The notes below the pieces were generated by a model. The model was not told the origin of the DNA. It did not search any database and was given only the letters and a program-made list of their open reading frames with translations. Positions 15,568 to 24,289 of a stretch of 62,065 nucleotides of DNA are shown here, piece after piece; positions within the stretch are counted from its first letter, which is position 1, and every line of letters starts with the position of its first letter. A program made the position numbers and the translations under genes. The stretch is from Prevotellaceae bacterium. Lineage in GTDB: Bacteria > Bacteroidota > Bacteroidia > Bacteroidales > Bacteroidaceae. The stretch lies in contig JAQYEW010000007.1 of NCBI GenBank assembly GCA_028723455.1, positions 1 to 62,065 of the forward strand, read 5' to 3'.

Positions 15568-16332
15568 CACAAAAGAAATCGTTAAAACTACCCCTTCCCC
15601 GAGATAGGTTGTACTCTGTTTCGCGTGACAAGGTAATTTCAACAAACTCCCACAATTGAATCATAAAAAAGAGTACCTTTTACATATAGTTCAGACTAAT
15701 TTGTTAGTTGTATTCATGAAGGGGGGGTAAACCTACACCTTTTTACGACACTGATAACTCATCTTATGATGGGGCGTTTGAACCGAACCCATAAACTTGG
15801 GTCGTTGTGGCTATGTCAAAAATTCATTCAATCTGCCGTTTTTGTGGTAAAACAAAAGTTAAAATCGTTAAATCTTCACTTTTTTAGATAACCCAATCAA
15901 ATGCACGGTACTTTTCTATCGTATTATTCGCAAATAACTGATAATTAGCTATTCATATATACAATCTCTGAAACTGCGCTGGCAAAAGTGATGAAACTGT
16001 TTAGGGATGTTACGACATTCGTTTGGGATTAAGGCATTGGAAAGAGGCGTGGGAGAAACAGTCCGAGTGAGGTCTTTGACGTTCCTTTTCGGATTTTCAG
16101 GCTTCATCTGCAGGTCTGTGTTGCCTCCTAAATGTCTTTTTGCTGATTTCTTCAAAAACTTGCAGGTTTGAAATAAAAAACAGAACCTTTGCACTGACAG
16201 TTTCCGCCACGCCTCTTCTCAATGCGTATCAGGGCGAGACTTTTGCTTATTATATCCTGTCGTAACTGAACGACTACGTGAAAAGCGCGTAGTACACAAA
16301 TGTAGGCTACGCAGGATTGTTTTTTACCACAA
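15568..16332. other. Gene-poor stretch, probable edge of the mobilizable element
   Basis: I find no convincing gene here. An 81-codon minus-strand frame (15949-16194) has no recognisable domain and a Pro/Asn/Cys-rich composition, and is probably chance or a remnant. A G7 run lies at about 15720 and a small palindrome ACTAA-TTTG-TTAGT at about 15692-15705. One end of the NBU-like core may lie here, since the Fic gene beyond belongs to no known mobilization module, but no att repeat could be found. Confidence 0.3.
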
Positions 16333-17367
16333 CTAAAAGTAGGTTTTCACCGCAAACAGGAACTGGTCGATAAATATCTGCTTGAACGCGGCGATATTGT
16401 TCTGCTCACAGAACATCAGCATGGCCTTCTTGTAATCTATTGAATCTACACTTCTGAATGATATGGGGCAGTAGCCGTATGCTATCAGTATGCCGTTGCT
16501 TATGATACGTGCCGTGCGCTTGTTCCCATCGGTGAAAGCCTGTATGTATGAAAGGAGCACAAGTGCCAGTAACGCTTTTTCAAACACTTCGCTCTTGCCG
16601 TTGATAAGCAGACAGCTGTCTTCAAGGGCTTCCCTGATCTGAAACTCGTTGTCAAGCGGTTGGTAGTTTGTACCAGTGATGCCGACCCTGCGGCGACGTA
16701 TGTTGTGCTCTACCCCAAGTTCTTTGGTGAGCAGGGCGTGGATTTCCTCTATGCGGCCCAACGATATTTCTTTCAGGTAATCAGGCTCATCAAGGATAAA
16801 GTCAAGGGCATCCTTGTGGTTAAGCAGCATGACGGCTTCCTCTTTGGTCTTGCCGCTGGCTGTCTGTTTTTCTTTTAACAGGCGCTCTGTCTCAAGCAAT
16901 GAATAGGTGTTGCCTTCTATCTGCGATGACTTCCACGAAAGGTCGATGCCCAGTCTCTCCATTTCCTTGCGATATTCCAAGTCTGTCATTTCCGACAGGT
17001 GCTGACGGAATTTTGACTGAGCATCATGCAATACCGCCAGTTCGTCATCTGTGAACAGGCGTACGGCAGGCAATATCCCGCGTATAAGGTCAAAGTTAAA
17101 GCTTTCCCGAACCGTGCGCTCGTCTATGTCCTTATCGAAATAGGTGTCAAGATTGAGCGGCATTGTCAAATGAGCCTGCGGAGTGAGCCTGTATCTGGTG
17201 GCAGGACCCTTGCCAACTACTTCGACATATCCTTTCTCCACGCAATCAGCAATTATGCGCTTCAAGGTACGCTCACCGATTCCTGATGTCAGTTCGCTGC
17301 CAATATCCGCCCGTTTGGAGAGCGGATGATAATGCAGATATTGCAATATTTCTATCTCAGTTGTCAT
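16333..17367 (-). CDS. Fic-domain protein with N-terminal winged helix; catalytic His replaced by Gln
   Basis: The first 70 residues form a winged-helix DNA-binding part (ERTLKRIIADCVEKGYVEVV). An inhibitory-helix motif follows (Ser147-xxx-Glu151-Gly152 in WKSSQIEGN), and then the Fic core YIQAFTDGNKRTAR (276-286). The consensus is HPFx(D/E)GN(G/K)R; here Gln276 and Ala277 stand for His-Pro, while Asp280, Gly281, Asn282 and Arg284 are kept. The DNA codon is CAG, so this is not a misreading. I recall IQPFxDGNKRT in a whole Fic subfamily, so the Gln may be a family trait. ATG 17367 is preferred over a TTG at 17391 that lies in the operator. It is probably an autoregulated DNA-binding Fic protein. 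Confidence 0.8.
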   Translation of the reverse strand: MTTEIEILQYLHYHPLSKRADIGSELTSGIGERTLKRIIADCVEKGYVEVVGKGPATRYRLTPQAHLTMPLNLDTYFDKDIDERTVRESFNFDLIRGILPAVRLFTDDELAVLHDAQSKFRQHLSEMTDLEYRKEMERLGIDLSWKSSQIEGNTYSLLETERLLKEKQTASGKTKEEAVMLLNHKDALDFILDEPDYLKEISLGRIEEIHALLTKELGVEHNIRRRRVGITGTNYQPLDNEFQIREALEDSCLLINGKSEVFEKALLALVLLSYIQAFTDGNKRTARIISNGILIAYGYCPISFRSVDSIDYKKAMLMFCEQNNIAAFKQIFIDQFLFAVKTYF

Positions 17368-17380
17368 ATCGGGAACCCTT

Positions 17381-17466
17381 AATCGGGACAAAAATACTGC
17401 TTTTTTTCCGAAAATCGGGTCAATCTGTCCCGATTTTTAAGTTTATTTGAACGTTTTTGTCCCGAT
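17381..17466. promoter_or_regulatory. Four-half-site operator of the Fic gene
   Basis: AATCGGGACAAAAA (17381-17394) is repeated in inverse as TTTTTGTCCCGAT (17454-17466). Between them AAAATCGGG (17411-17419) and CCCGATTTT (17429-17437) form a perfect inverted repeat with a 9-nt spacer. All share the core ATCGGG/CCCGAT and lie immediately before the ATG, so the winged helix of the Fic protein or another repressor probably binds here. Nothing else is visible between the operator and the IS derivative at 17656. Confidence 0.6.
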
Positions 17467-17655
17467 CAAGAAATTTTGTGGCAAAACGTGGGTAGCCTAA
17501 GAATAAAAAAGCAGTACCTTAGCAGTCGGAAATTGTTGTAATAAGGTGGAACTTTTGCTTTTTATACCTAAGTGTTCATTTATCTATAAGCATTTTAATT
17601 CTCAGAAAATTTTCGGCATAAGCAATTGCAAGAATTATATATGTGTATAATAATT

Positions 17656-17907
17656 TAACGTGAGTCCGGCGAATTATAAGCACCTATAAATTTGTTGATT
17701 AACGGAGAGATTGTGTCTTTGTTATGCTTACGGAATAATTCTTTAGGGTCATTGATTCATGCAAGTATTTTTCCTGTAACGGAAAAATACACCCGCAGAA
17801 ATACGGAAACGCGACATCGACAAGAACCGGCATGGCAATTCCCACGTTATTGCGTGAAACCATAAATCCGCAACTGGCGTTATTCTGAATTCGTCGAACT
17901 CACGTTA
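17656..17907 (+). mobile_element. Internally deleted IS982-type element (252 bp)
   Basis: Both ends are present: TAACGTGAGTCCGGCGAA at 17656 and TTCGTCGAACTCACGTTA at 17890-17907. The first 50 bp align with the 5' ends at 140 and 587. The 3' part contains a frame ending QLALF and a stop at 17886-17888, the usual C-terminus of IS982 transposases as I recall. The centre of the transposase is missing, giving a MITE-like unit. It marks the right edge of the mobile region against the chromosomal operon. Confidence 0.6.
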
Positions 17908-17909
17908 GT

Positions 17910-17978
17910 CAATGGTTTTCAGGAAAAATGGCCCGCATGAAAAAAATCACGCGGGCCGTTTTTTTCTGAAAACTATTG
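17910..17978. terminator. Long bidirectional terminator hairpin
   Basis: CAATGGTTTTCAG (17910-17922) pairs with CTGAAAACTATTG (17966-17978) with one mismatch, and an inner GGCCCGC (17930-17936) pairs with GCGGGCC (17951-17957). Runs of A and T flank the inner stem, so it can act on both strands. It should end the five-gene operon whose last stop is at 18041. Confidence 0.7.
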
Positions 17979-18040
17979 AGATACTTATCCAGCCGCTTGA
18001 ACAGACTGCCGGAAAGATATCGGCCAAGGCCATAGTGCGG

Positions 18041-20869
18041 TCATTCGCTCTGCATGGTAACCTCTATGCGCCGGTTGCTCCTGAGGAGATTGTCGGCCAC
18101 TCTTTTCACGTCTTCTCCCGTGAGTTCGTTCACCAACTGTTCATAGCCTGTATGGAAATCGATGCCTTCATGAAGCTCATGGAAGATGACGTGGCTCCAG
18201 TATCCGTTGTTGATAATATTCTGTCCATAGTTCTTCAACAGATATTTCTTCGCCTTGTCCATACTTTCCGGTTGGGGACCCCGCTCTGCGATATGTGCCA
18301 TTTGCCTATACACTACGGGTATCAGCTCGTCATATCTGGCAGGATCGGTGCGGAAGGTAATCCTTACCAATGCTGTGGGGTTACTGTCTTGTTCGAGCTT
18401 ATAGCTTACGCTCACTCCGTAGGTACCACCTTTCTCCTCGCGAACACTGTCTGTATAGGCCGTTTGCAGCACACGTTGCAGCACGTCAAGCGTAAGGTCG
18501 CTCTTGGCGGTATATGGCTCGTCGAAGGTGTAGAAGATATTGACCAATGCCGAGGGGGTATTCATCTTTTTCCTGAAAAGATGTGTCTCGTTGGCATTGC
18601 GCACATCGGGCAGAGGATGTTTTTCCCTCTTGATGGCTTTTACCCGCAAAGTGTTGTCGGCACTTGAGGGAAGGGTGGCAACATACTGGCACAGCAGCGG
18701 ACGCAGTGTCTCGATGTCGATATTGCCCACGAGCAGCATCTTGAACCTGGAGGCATCGGCAAAACACTCCTGATAGATGTCCCAGATGCGGTCGTAGGAT
18801 ACCATGTCAAGTGTTTCCCGCTTGGTGGGCTGCACACGCGGGCTGTTGCCATAGAGTATCGAGATGAGCGAGTCGTTGTAGCTCACTTGCGGGTTGGCCT
18901 CCCTGTTGGTGAGAAACGAGCGCATGCGGTTGATGGCTCCTTTGAAAGCCACGGTGTCGTGTCGTGCCTGAGTGAAATAGAGAAAAACCAGTTCGAACAT
19001 GGTCTGCATGTCCTTGACCGATGATTTACCGGTGAGTTCCTGCATGTCGTCAGTAACGGAAGGTGTAACACCGGCTATCTTTGAGGCAAGCATCTTCCGC
19101 AGTGTGGCCTTGTCAAAGTCTCCCACTCCGGCATCGGCAATGGCACTTGCCACGAACGGGAAGTTGGGCACGTCGCTGTCGGGAAAGAGCGAGGTGCCGC
19201 CGTCGGCCCAAAACCGCATACTTATCTGGTCTTTGCTGAAATCAGTCTGCTTGACATAGACACTCACCCCATTGCTCAACTCGAACACTCTCGTGCCATG
19301 CACACCGGATTTTTCGCTGACAATCTTCCCGGGCTTGGGAAGTAGGGAAACAAGTTTGTCGGCAAGCGGCTTCTCCACATAAGGCTCATAATCTGCGGAC
19401 TGGGCATCAAGCACATATTTCTCGAGCATGTCGTTGGAGGGCAGGTCAAACTCCGGCTTGTCGGGCGCATAGACCACCAGCACCTGATTCTTGTCGGAAA
19501 TAAGTTCTTTGACAGCCCTGTTCACCTGTTCCAATGTAACGGTGCGGCTGAACAGCCTGGTCATCTCGAGCTGAAACTCCTCCGTGAGCATCGGCTCTGC
19601 AGACAGGAAGTGTTGCAGCGCCTTGTTCACAAAATAGTTGTTGCGGCGGTCGTTGCGTTCTGCATACAGCCGTTCGGCCACCTTCAACTTCGAGGATTGT
19701 GCGCGTTGCAGCTCGCTCTCGGTGAAGCCGAAGCGGCGGGCGCGCTCGCTCTCGGCAATCACGGCATCAAACGAGCCTTTCACATTCTCCTGCCTGCAAC
19801 CGAAAGAGAGTGAAAAGGCATCTTTGGTACGCGATACCAGGAAACGCCCGGTATGAGCCGCTGCCGACAGGAAAGGAGGGACGGTCTGCTGTTGGACTTC
19901 CTGCAGCCGGTCGTTGAGCATGGACGTGATGAGCGACTCGATGTAGTTGTCCATCAAATAGTCCATGTTGCCTTTCTGCCCGTCGGGCACTGCATCGTGT
20001 TTCATATACAGATTGGCAAGCATGATGGGCTGTTCGCTATCTTTGTCGCAGGCAACAATCATCTTGCTGTTGTCAGATACCGGGTAATAGATGCGTTCTG
20101 CGGCATGCTCCTTGCGGGGAATGGAGCCGAACATGCGCCTGATTTTGTCCTCAACCTCATCCGGCTGCACATCTCCCACCACAATGATGGCCTGCAAATC
20201 AGGGCGGTACCACTTCTTGTAATAATCGCGCAGGGCTTCATAGGGGAAGTTGTCGACAATCTCCATGGATCCGATGGGCAGGCAGTCCTCATATTTTGTG
20301 CCACTATAGACAATGGGCAGCACACGTTCCAGCATGCGCTGGGTGGCCTTGCCGGCACGGCGTGTGCGCCATTCCTCGCGTATCACTCCACGCTCCTTGT
20401 CGATTTCCTTGCCGGTGAGCAGCAGATTGTGGCTCCAGTCTTGCAACACGAGCAGCACCGAGTCCAATATTGAGGTGCTCCTTACGTGAACGGAGGAAAG
20501 ATGGTACACCGTTTCGTCGACACTCGTGTAGGCATTAAGATTGGTGCCGAACTTCACTCCGATGCTCTCACACCACGGAATGACGGCTAAAGACTTGCCG
20601 TCGCCCCGAAAATGCGCTGTACCGTTGAAAGCCATGTGCTCCAGAAAATGGGCAAGCCCACGCTGTCTGGGTTCTTCGAGAATGGAACCTACGCGCTGGG
20701 CGATATAGAAGTCGGCGATGTCCGCTTCTTTCGCATTGCGCCGGATGTAATAGGTCAGTCCGTTGTCCAGTTTTCCTGTTCGATAAGAAGGGTCCTGCTC
20801 CAATGTCTGCGCCAAGAGAGAGACAGGGAACAACAGGAGAAGCAACAGCCCTGAATAGATCTTGTTCAT
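18041..20869 (-). CDS. Secreted M16 family zinc metallopeptidase
   Basis: A signal peptide (about 1-20, ending SLLAQ) precedes two tandem M16 modules. The active-site motif HFLEH (His74, Glu77, His78) is in the first, followed by the acidic stretch DKERGVIREEW (about 150-160) that supplies the third ligand. The second half (about 510-942) is the inactive partner domain typical of 900-residue PqqL-type enzymes. It should degrade peptides in the periplasm or at the outer membrane. It is the last gene of a five-gene operon with a TonB-dependent receptor, so a role in using an imported peptide or a protein-bound ligand is plausible. Confidence 0.88.
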   Translation of the reverse strand: MNKIYSGLLLLLLFPVSLLAQTLEQDPSYRTGKLDNGLTYYIRRNAKEADIADFYIAQRVGSILEEPRQRGLAHFLEHMAFNGTAHFRGDGKSLAVIPWCESIGVKFGTNLNAYTSVDETVYHLSSVHVRSTSILDSVLLVLQDWSHNLLLTGKEIDKERGVIREEWRTRRAGKATQRMLERVLPIVYSGTKYEDCLPIGSMEIVDNFPYEALRDYYKKWYRPDLQAIIVVGDVQPDEVEDKIRRMFGSIPRKEHAAERIYYPVSDNSKMIVACDKDSEQPIMLANLYMKHDAVPDGQKGNMDYLMDNYIESLITSMLNDRLQEVQQQTVPPFLSAAAHTGRFLVSRTKDAFSLSFGCRQENVKGSFDAVIAESERARRFGFTESELQRAQSSKLKVAERLYAERNDRRNNYFVNKALQHFLSAEPMLTEEFQLEMTRLFSRTVTLEQVNRAVKELISDKNQVLVVYAPDKPEFDLPSNDMLEKYVLDAQSADYEPYVEKPLADKLVSLLPKPGKIVSEKSGVHGTRVFELSNGVSVYVKQTDFSKDQISMRFWADGGTSLFPDSDVPNFPFVASAIADAGVGDFDKATLRKMLASKIAGVTPSVTDDMQELTGKSSVKDMQTMFELVFLYFTQARHDTVAFKGAINRMRSFLTNREANPQVSYNDSLISILYGNSPRVQPTKRETLDMVSYDRIWDIYQECFADASRFKMLLVGNIDIETLRPLLCQYVATLPSSADNTLRVKAIKREKHPLPDVRNANETHLFRKKMNTPSALVNIFYTFDEPYTAKSDLTLDVLQRVLQTAYTDSVREEKGGTYGVSVSYKLEQDSNPTALVRITFRTDPARYDELIPVVYRQMAHIAERGPQPESMDKAKKYLLKNYGQNIINNGYWSHVIFHELHEGIDFHTGYEQLVNELTGEDVKRVADNLLRSNRRIEVTMQSE

Positions 20870-20913
20870 ATTTATGGCATATTTATATTTCGCAAGCTGA
20901 GCGCCTGGCGTTA

Positions 20914-22692
20914 TTATCTCACAACCACTTTCCTGCCTCCAATGACATAAAGGCCAGAAGGAAGGGCATCGGTAGCTTCGGACATGCTCTTGGCTCTCTT
21001 GACAAGCATACCTGCAACGGAATAGACATCATAGTTGGGCACGCTGTCTTTCTGTACAGTCAGACCTTCGACAGAGGTGGCTGTTCCGGCAGGATCCAGA
21101 ATGTCATCGCACGTATGCTTGCTGAACACGATTCCCCAATTTAAAAAGTCCGTTTTGTCTGTCGTGCCAAGCACTGTTCCTGAATTATAACGCGCTCTTC
21201 CCATGGCGATTAGGTTTGTACCGTCAATCAGAGGCTTTCCAAGCATGCCTACTGTGGCTTCGTTGAGCGCAATCTGCTCCGTGCCTTTCACCAGTTTGTC
21301 GCCTTCAAGGGTGTATTTGTTGAGCCTGGCCATACTCAGCAAAGAATATCCGTAAGCCCATACGGTGCTTGGGTCCTTGGTTTCGACAACGCCATAGGCA
21401 GCGGTGATACTCTTGCCGTCGATACCTGCCGCAAGACGCTTGCCGTCCTGGGCATTCACCTTTACAATCATGGCCTCACGCATCTTGGTCGTGGTAGAGA
21501 TGAAGGGTGTGGAGGAATTGTCATCTGCCAGACTGCCGGTAATCAGGCCCGTCATGTAAAGGCTTCCATTATAATATTGGAGATTCATGTTCTGCACGGC
21601 ATAATTCTTGCCATCGAACTTTCCTGCAACGAGCATCTTCATGTAGTTGAGGCTCAAATCCTCGGCATTTACAGAGGCATAGATAAGATTCCAGCAATCA
21701 TTGGGCTGCAAAGTGGTATCGCCAAACTTAATCGAACCGCTTCCATCTCCCTTGAAACGACCGGACACATAGATTACGTCGTCGTTGATTGTCATCTTGT
21801 CGAATGATGCAAACGAGATGTTGCTCTCATCTTCCGTCATGAATTTAAGCAGATAGCCATCCTGGTCGAGCTTGGCAATAAAGGGGTCGCCGGCCGAAGT
21901 CTGGATGGAACCGTCCCACGCCTCGGTGTTCTTGGCCTGATGTGTCTCTTCTGTGCCATCGCGTTTTACGAACTTCACCTCCGACATATAGTTGCCGCAC
22001 ACATAAATATTGCCCTTGCTATCCACCACAACACCTTTATAATAGATGGCATACCCGCCGAATGTCTTCTCATTGACCATGGGGTGGGTAGTGGTGGCTA
22101 TCAGCTTTGCCCACTCCACCTTGCCGTCTTTGTCAATCTTGGCGATGACTCCTTCGGTAGAAGAGTGATCGTCGCCTGCGGGGGTATAGGAAACTTCGGT
22201 CTTTTGATTGTCTGCGCCGACCATTCTGAAAAGCGTGGTCTCCGCCTTGTCGGCTAAATTGCGCACATCGGAAACCAATACCAAACCGCCGTCTGCCGTG
22301 GGATATACAGCCTGGTTGTTGTATAGGTCGCCTTTGTCCGAATATACCGTCCACATCACTCCGCCTGTCTCGGAATCAAACTTCTGCAACAAGAGATTGT
22401 GGTTCACGGAATTGTCGTTGTTTCCGGCATACTGGCAGCCTTCTATGTCCTGCCCATCAGCGTCTTTTAATTCGCTGCCGTCAAAATAAACTTTGGTTCC
22501 GGTACGGGTGTTGGAACCGAAAGAGCTGAATGCCACGTAATTGCCATCTGTCGTCTTGATGACGGCAACCGGGATGTTGCCCGCCTTGGTCTTTCCATAG
22601 ATGGTATGGCACCATTGGTACTTGAAGTCTACTGCATAGGAGACAGAGACGACCATCAGCATCACAAACGATACAAGTAGTTTTTTAATCAT
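20914..22692 (-). CDS. Secreted repeat protein with C-terminal sorting-like tail
   Basis: A signal peptide (about 1-20, VVSVSYA) is followed by repeats of a beta-propeller-like type. Their strands resemble VKTTDGNYVAFSSFG, VYPTADGGLVLVSDV, VVVDSKGNIYVCGNYM and MTINDDVIYVSGRF, each ending in a Gly-aromatic turn. The final 75 residues (YDVYSVAGMLVKR, then LPSGLYVIGGRKVVVR) match the C-terminal tail common on secreted Prevotellaceae proteins and similar to type IX sorting domains. The function is unknown. It lies 43 bp from the outer membrane barrel gene upstream and 44 bp from the M16 peptidase gene downstream. Confidence 0.65.
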   Translation of the reverse strand: MIKKLLVSFVMLMVVSVSYAVDFKYQWCHTIYGKTKAGNIPVAVIKTTDGNYVAFSSFGSNTRTGTKVYFDGSELKDADGQDIEGCQYAGNNDNSVNHNLLLQKFDSETGGVMWTVYSDKGDLYNNQAVYPTADGGLVLVSDVRNLADKAETTLFRMVGADNQKTEVSYTPAGDDHSSTEGVIAKIDKDGKVEWAKLIATTTHPMVNEKTFGGYAIYYKGVVVDSKGNIYVCGNYMSEVKFVKRDGTEETHQAKNTEAWDGSIQTSAGDPFIAKLDQDGYLLKFMTEDESNISFASFDKMTINDDVIYVSGRFKGDGSGSIKFGDTTLQPNDCWNLIYASVNAEDLSLNYMKMLVAGKFDGKNYAVQNMNLQYYNGSLYMTGLITGSLADDNSSTPFISTTTKMREAMIVKVNAQDGKRLAAGIDGKSITAAYGVVETKDPSTVWAYGYSLLSMARLNKYTLEGDKLVKGTEQIALNEATVGMLGKPLIDGTNLIAMGRARYNSGTVLGTTDKTDFLNWGIVFSKHTCDDILDPAGTATSVEGLTVQKDSVPNYDVYSVAGMLVKRAKSMSEATDALPSGLYVIGGRKVVVR

Positions 22693-22734
22693 TGCTTCTT
22701 GGTTTTAAAAGTTAATATTTATATGGTTCACAAA

Positions 22735-24276
22735 TCAAAAATCCATACCCAACGAGAGGTGTATAAGATTGGCATGCCGGGTCTTCATGTAATGCGCATA
22801 TTGCCAATCAACAGCGACAAAGAGGCTATAGCTGCGATTTACGGCATACCCAACTTCCGCACGAAGCTGTGTGTCGCAGCGTTTGTTCCCGTAAAGGGCA
22901 TACCGACGATACACGGGTGCCATCATGCTCTCATTGATGTTCCCATTCAGCACCATGTCGCACTGACAGCCCCATACATAGTTCAAGCGAGCGGAAGTTT
23001 GCCAAAGCCAGCGTTTCCTCTGCCACACGCCCTTCAGGGAGAGGGCTGAAACCTGTGCGGAGGAATACATTTTCCGCCATGGTACCACATAGGTCTCGCG
23101 CACGTTGCGGTATTGCTGCACCAATGAAATGCCGTATATGGCAGTACCAGCCGGGCGATATTGATACAGGATTCCCGCCAACAGGTCGTATCGGAGTTCC
23201 CGATAGCGGCGGCCGGAGGCTATTTTAGGATATATGTTGTCCTTTGCGGATCCGAAGATATTCTCTGTCCCACGCCGGTCATCGCAGGTTTCAGACAACT
23301 TCACACCCCAGGTGCTGCGTCCGCTTCTGTGCAGATAGCCGATTTCAAGAGCCTGCTGTCGCAGATTCAGCTCGGTAAGCGGCAGTTCGTTCAAATCGGA
23401 AATAATCTTTTCTGTCGACTGGCAGGCATAGCCCAACGAGGCATAGATGCCGTTGCGGTAGGCAACAGGACGCAACTCCAATGTGGCATTCCAGCCCAGT
23501 CCTTTATAATAGGTAGATGAATACGACCCCCGAAAGCGATAATAGTCCATGCCCAATCCGGTAAGATGATAAACAACCGGGCGTGATGTCTCGTTATAAA
23601 ACTCAATTTCATTCGTCTGCTTGTAGCGTCTGAAGCCGACCGAGAATCCCCCCTCATAGGTCTTGTTGAAAAAGCCGGAACGGACCGCTCCAACATTCAG
23701 CCTCAGATATCCGGAAAGATTTTTCGGCCGAGGGTCCACGGTCCTGTATTCCAGCTGAGCCGTATAACGGCCTTGCAGGCCAACAGTATAAAGGTTCTTC
23801 CGACAGGCGAAGCCTCCCATGAAATCGTAGCTTTCCTTTCGTGAGGTTCCGCCTCCTATGGTATCGGCCATGACATAGGGGTAAAGCAAGTCGAAATCGG
23901 TGGTCTCACTATAGGCCACATGACTCATCCTGGCATTGCCGTAGCGAGCCATTCCCCACAGGGAAACACTCTTCTTACGCAAGAAGGCATCTATGTCGGC
24001 TCCCATTACCGTAGCCTTGTCTCCATGCTCCGGTTGTTGAGGAGTAGTGGCACGGCTGTATTCACCTGTGATGCCCAATCTGTTCAGCGAATATCGGTAA
24101 CGGTCCCATTGCATGGCAGGATTAAGATAAACACCCTGAAACCACGACCGTGTGTCGCTCAGGTGCTCCATCTGCCTCTCCTTTATTTCCTCTGCGGCTT
24201 GCGCCGGCACTGCTTTCCAACAGCCGACAAGAAACACAGCCGCCAGAAGTCTAAGTATTATCTTGTCCACGTTCAT
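22735..24276 (-). CDS. Outer membrane beta-barrel protein (DUF6850-like)
   Basis: After a signal peptide ending AVPAQA, the protein is dominated by alternating beta strands with aromatic belts (YRFRGSYSSTYYKGLGWNAT, LHRSGRSTWGVKLSETCDD) and ends NLIHLSLGMDF, with the C-terminal Phe expected for BAM-assembled barrels. Overall it matches my memory of DUF6850 proteins, which accompany DUF4876 lipoproteins and TonB receptors in Bacteroidales. The role is unknown. ATG 24276 is preferred; the GTG at 24309 would overlap the preceding gene and spoil the signal peptide. Confidence 0.7.
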   Translation of the reverse strand: MNVDKIILRLLAAVFLVGCWKAVPAQAAEEIKERQMEHLSDTRSWFQGVYLNPAMQWDRYRYSLNRLGITGEYSRATTPQQPEHGDKATVMGADIDAFLRKKSVSLWGMARYGNARMSHVAYSETTDFDLLYPYVMADTIGGGTSRKESYDFMGGFACRKNLYTVGLQGRYTAQLEYRTVDPRPKNLSGYLRLNVGAVRSGFFNKTYEGGFSVGFRRYKQTNEIEFYNETSRPVVYHLTGLGMDYYRFRGSYSSTYYKGLGWNATLELRPVAYRNGIYASLGYACQSTEKIISDLNELPLTELNLRQQALEIGYLHRSGRSTWGVKLSETCDDRRGTENIFGSAKDNIYPKIASGRRYRELRYDLLAGILYQYRPAGTAIYGISLVQQYRNVRETYVVPWRKMYSSAQVSALSLKGVWQRKRWLWQTSARLNYVWGCQCDMVLNGNINESMMAPVYRRYALYGNKRCDTQLRAEVGYAVNRSYSLFVAVDWQYAHYMKTRHANLIHLSLGMDF

Positions 24277-24289
24277 TCGTTTGTTTGGC

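Noticed and set aside
15949..16194. 81-codon minus-strand frame
   Set aside because: No recognised domain, atypical composition and no promoter; kept only as a remark in the gene-poor region.
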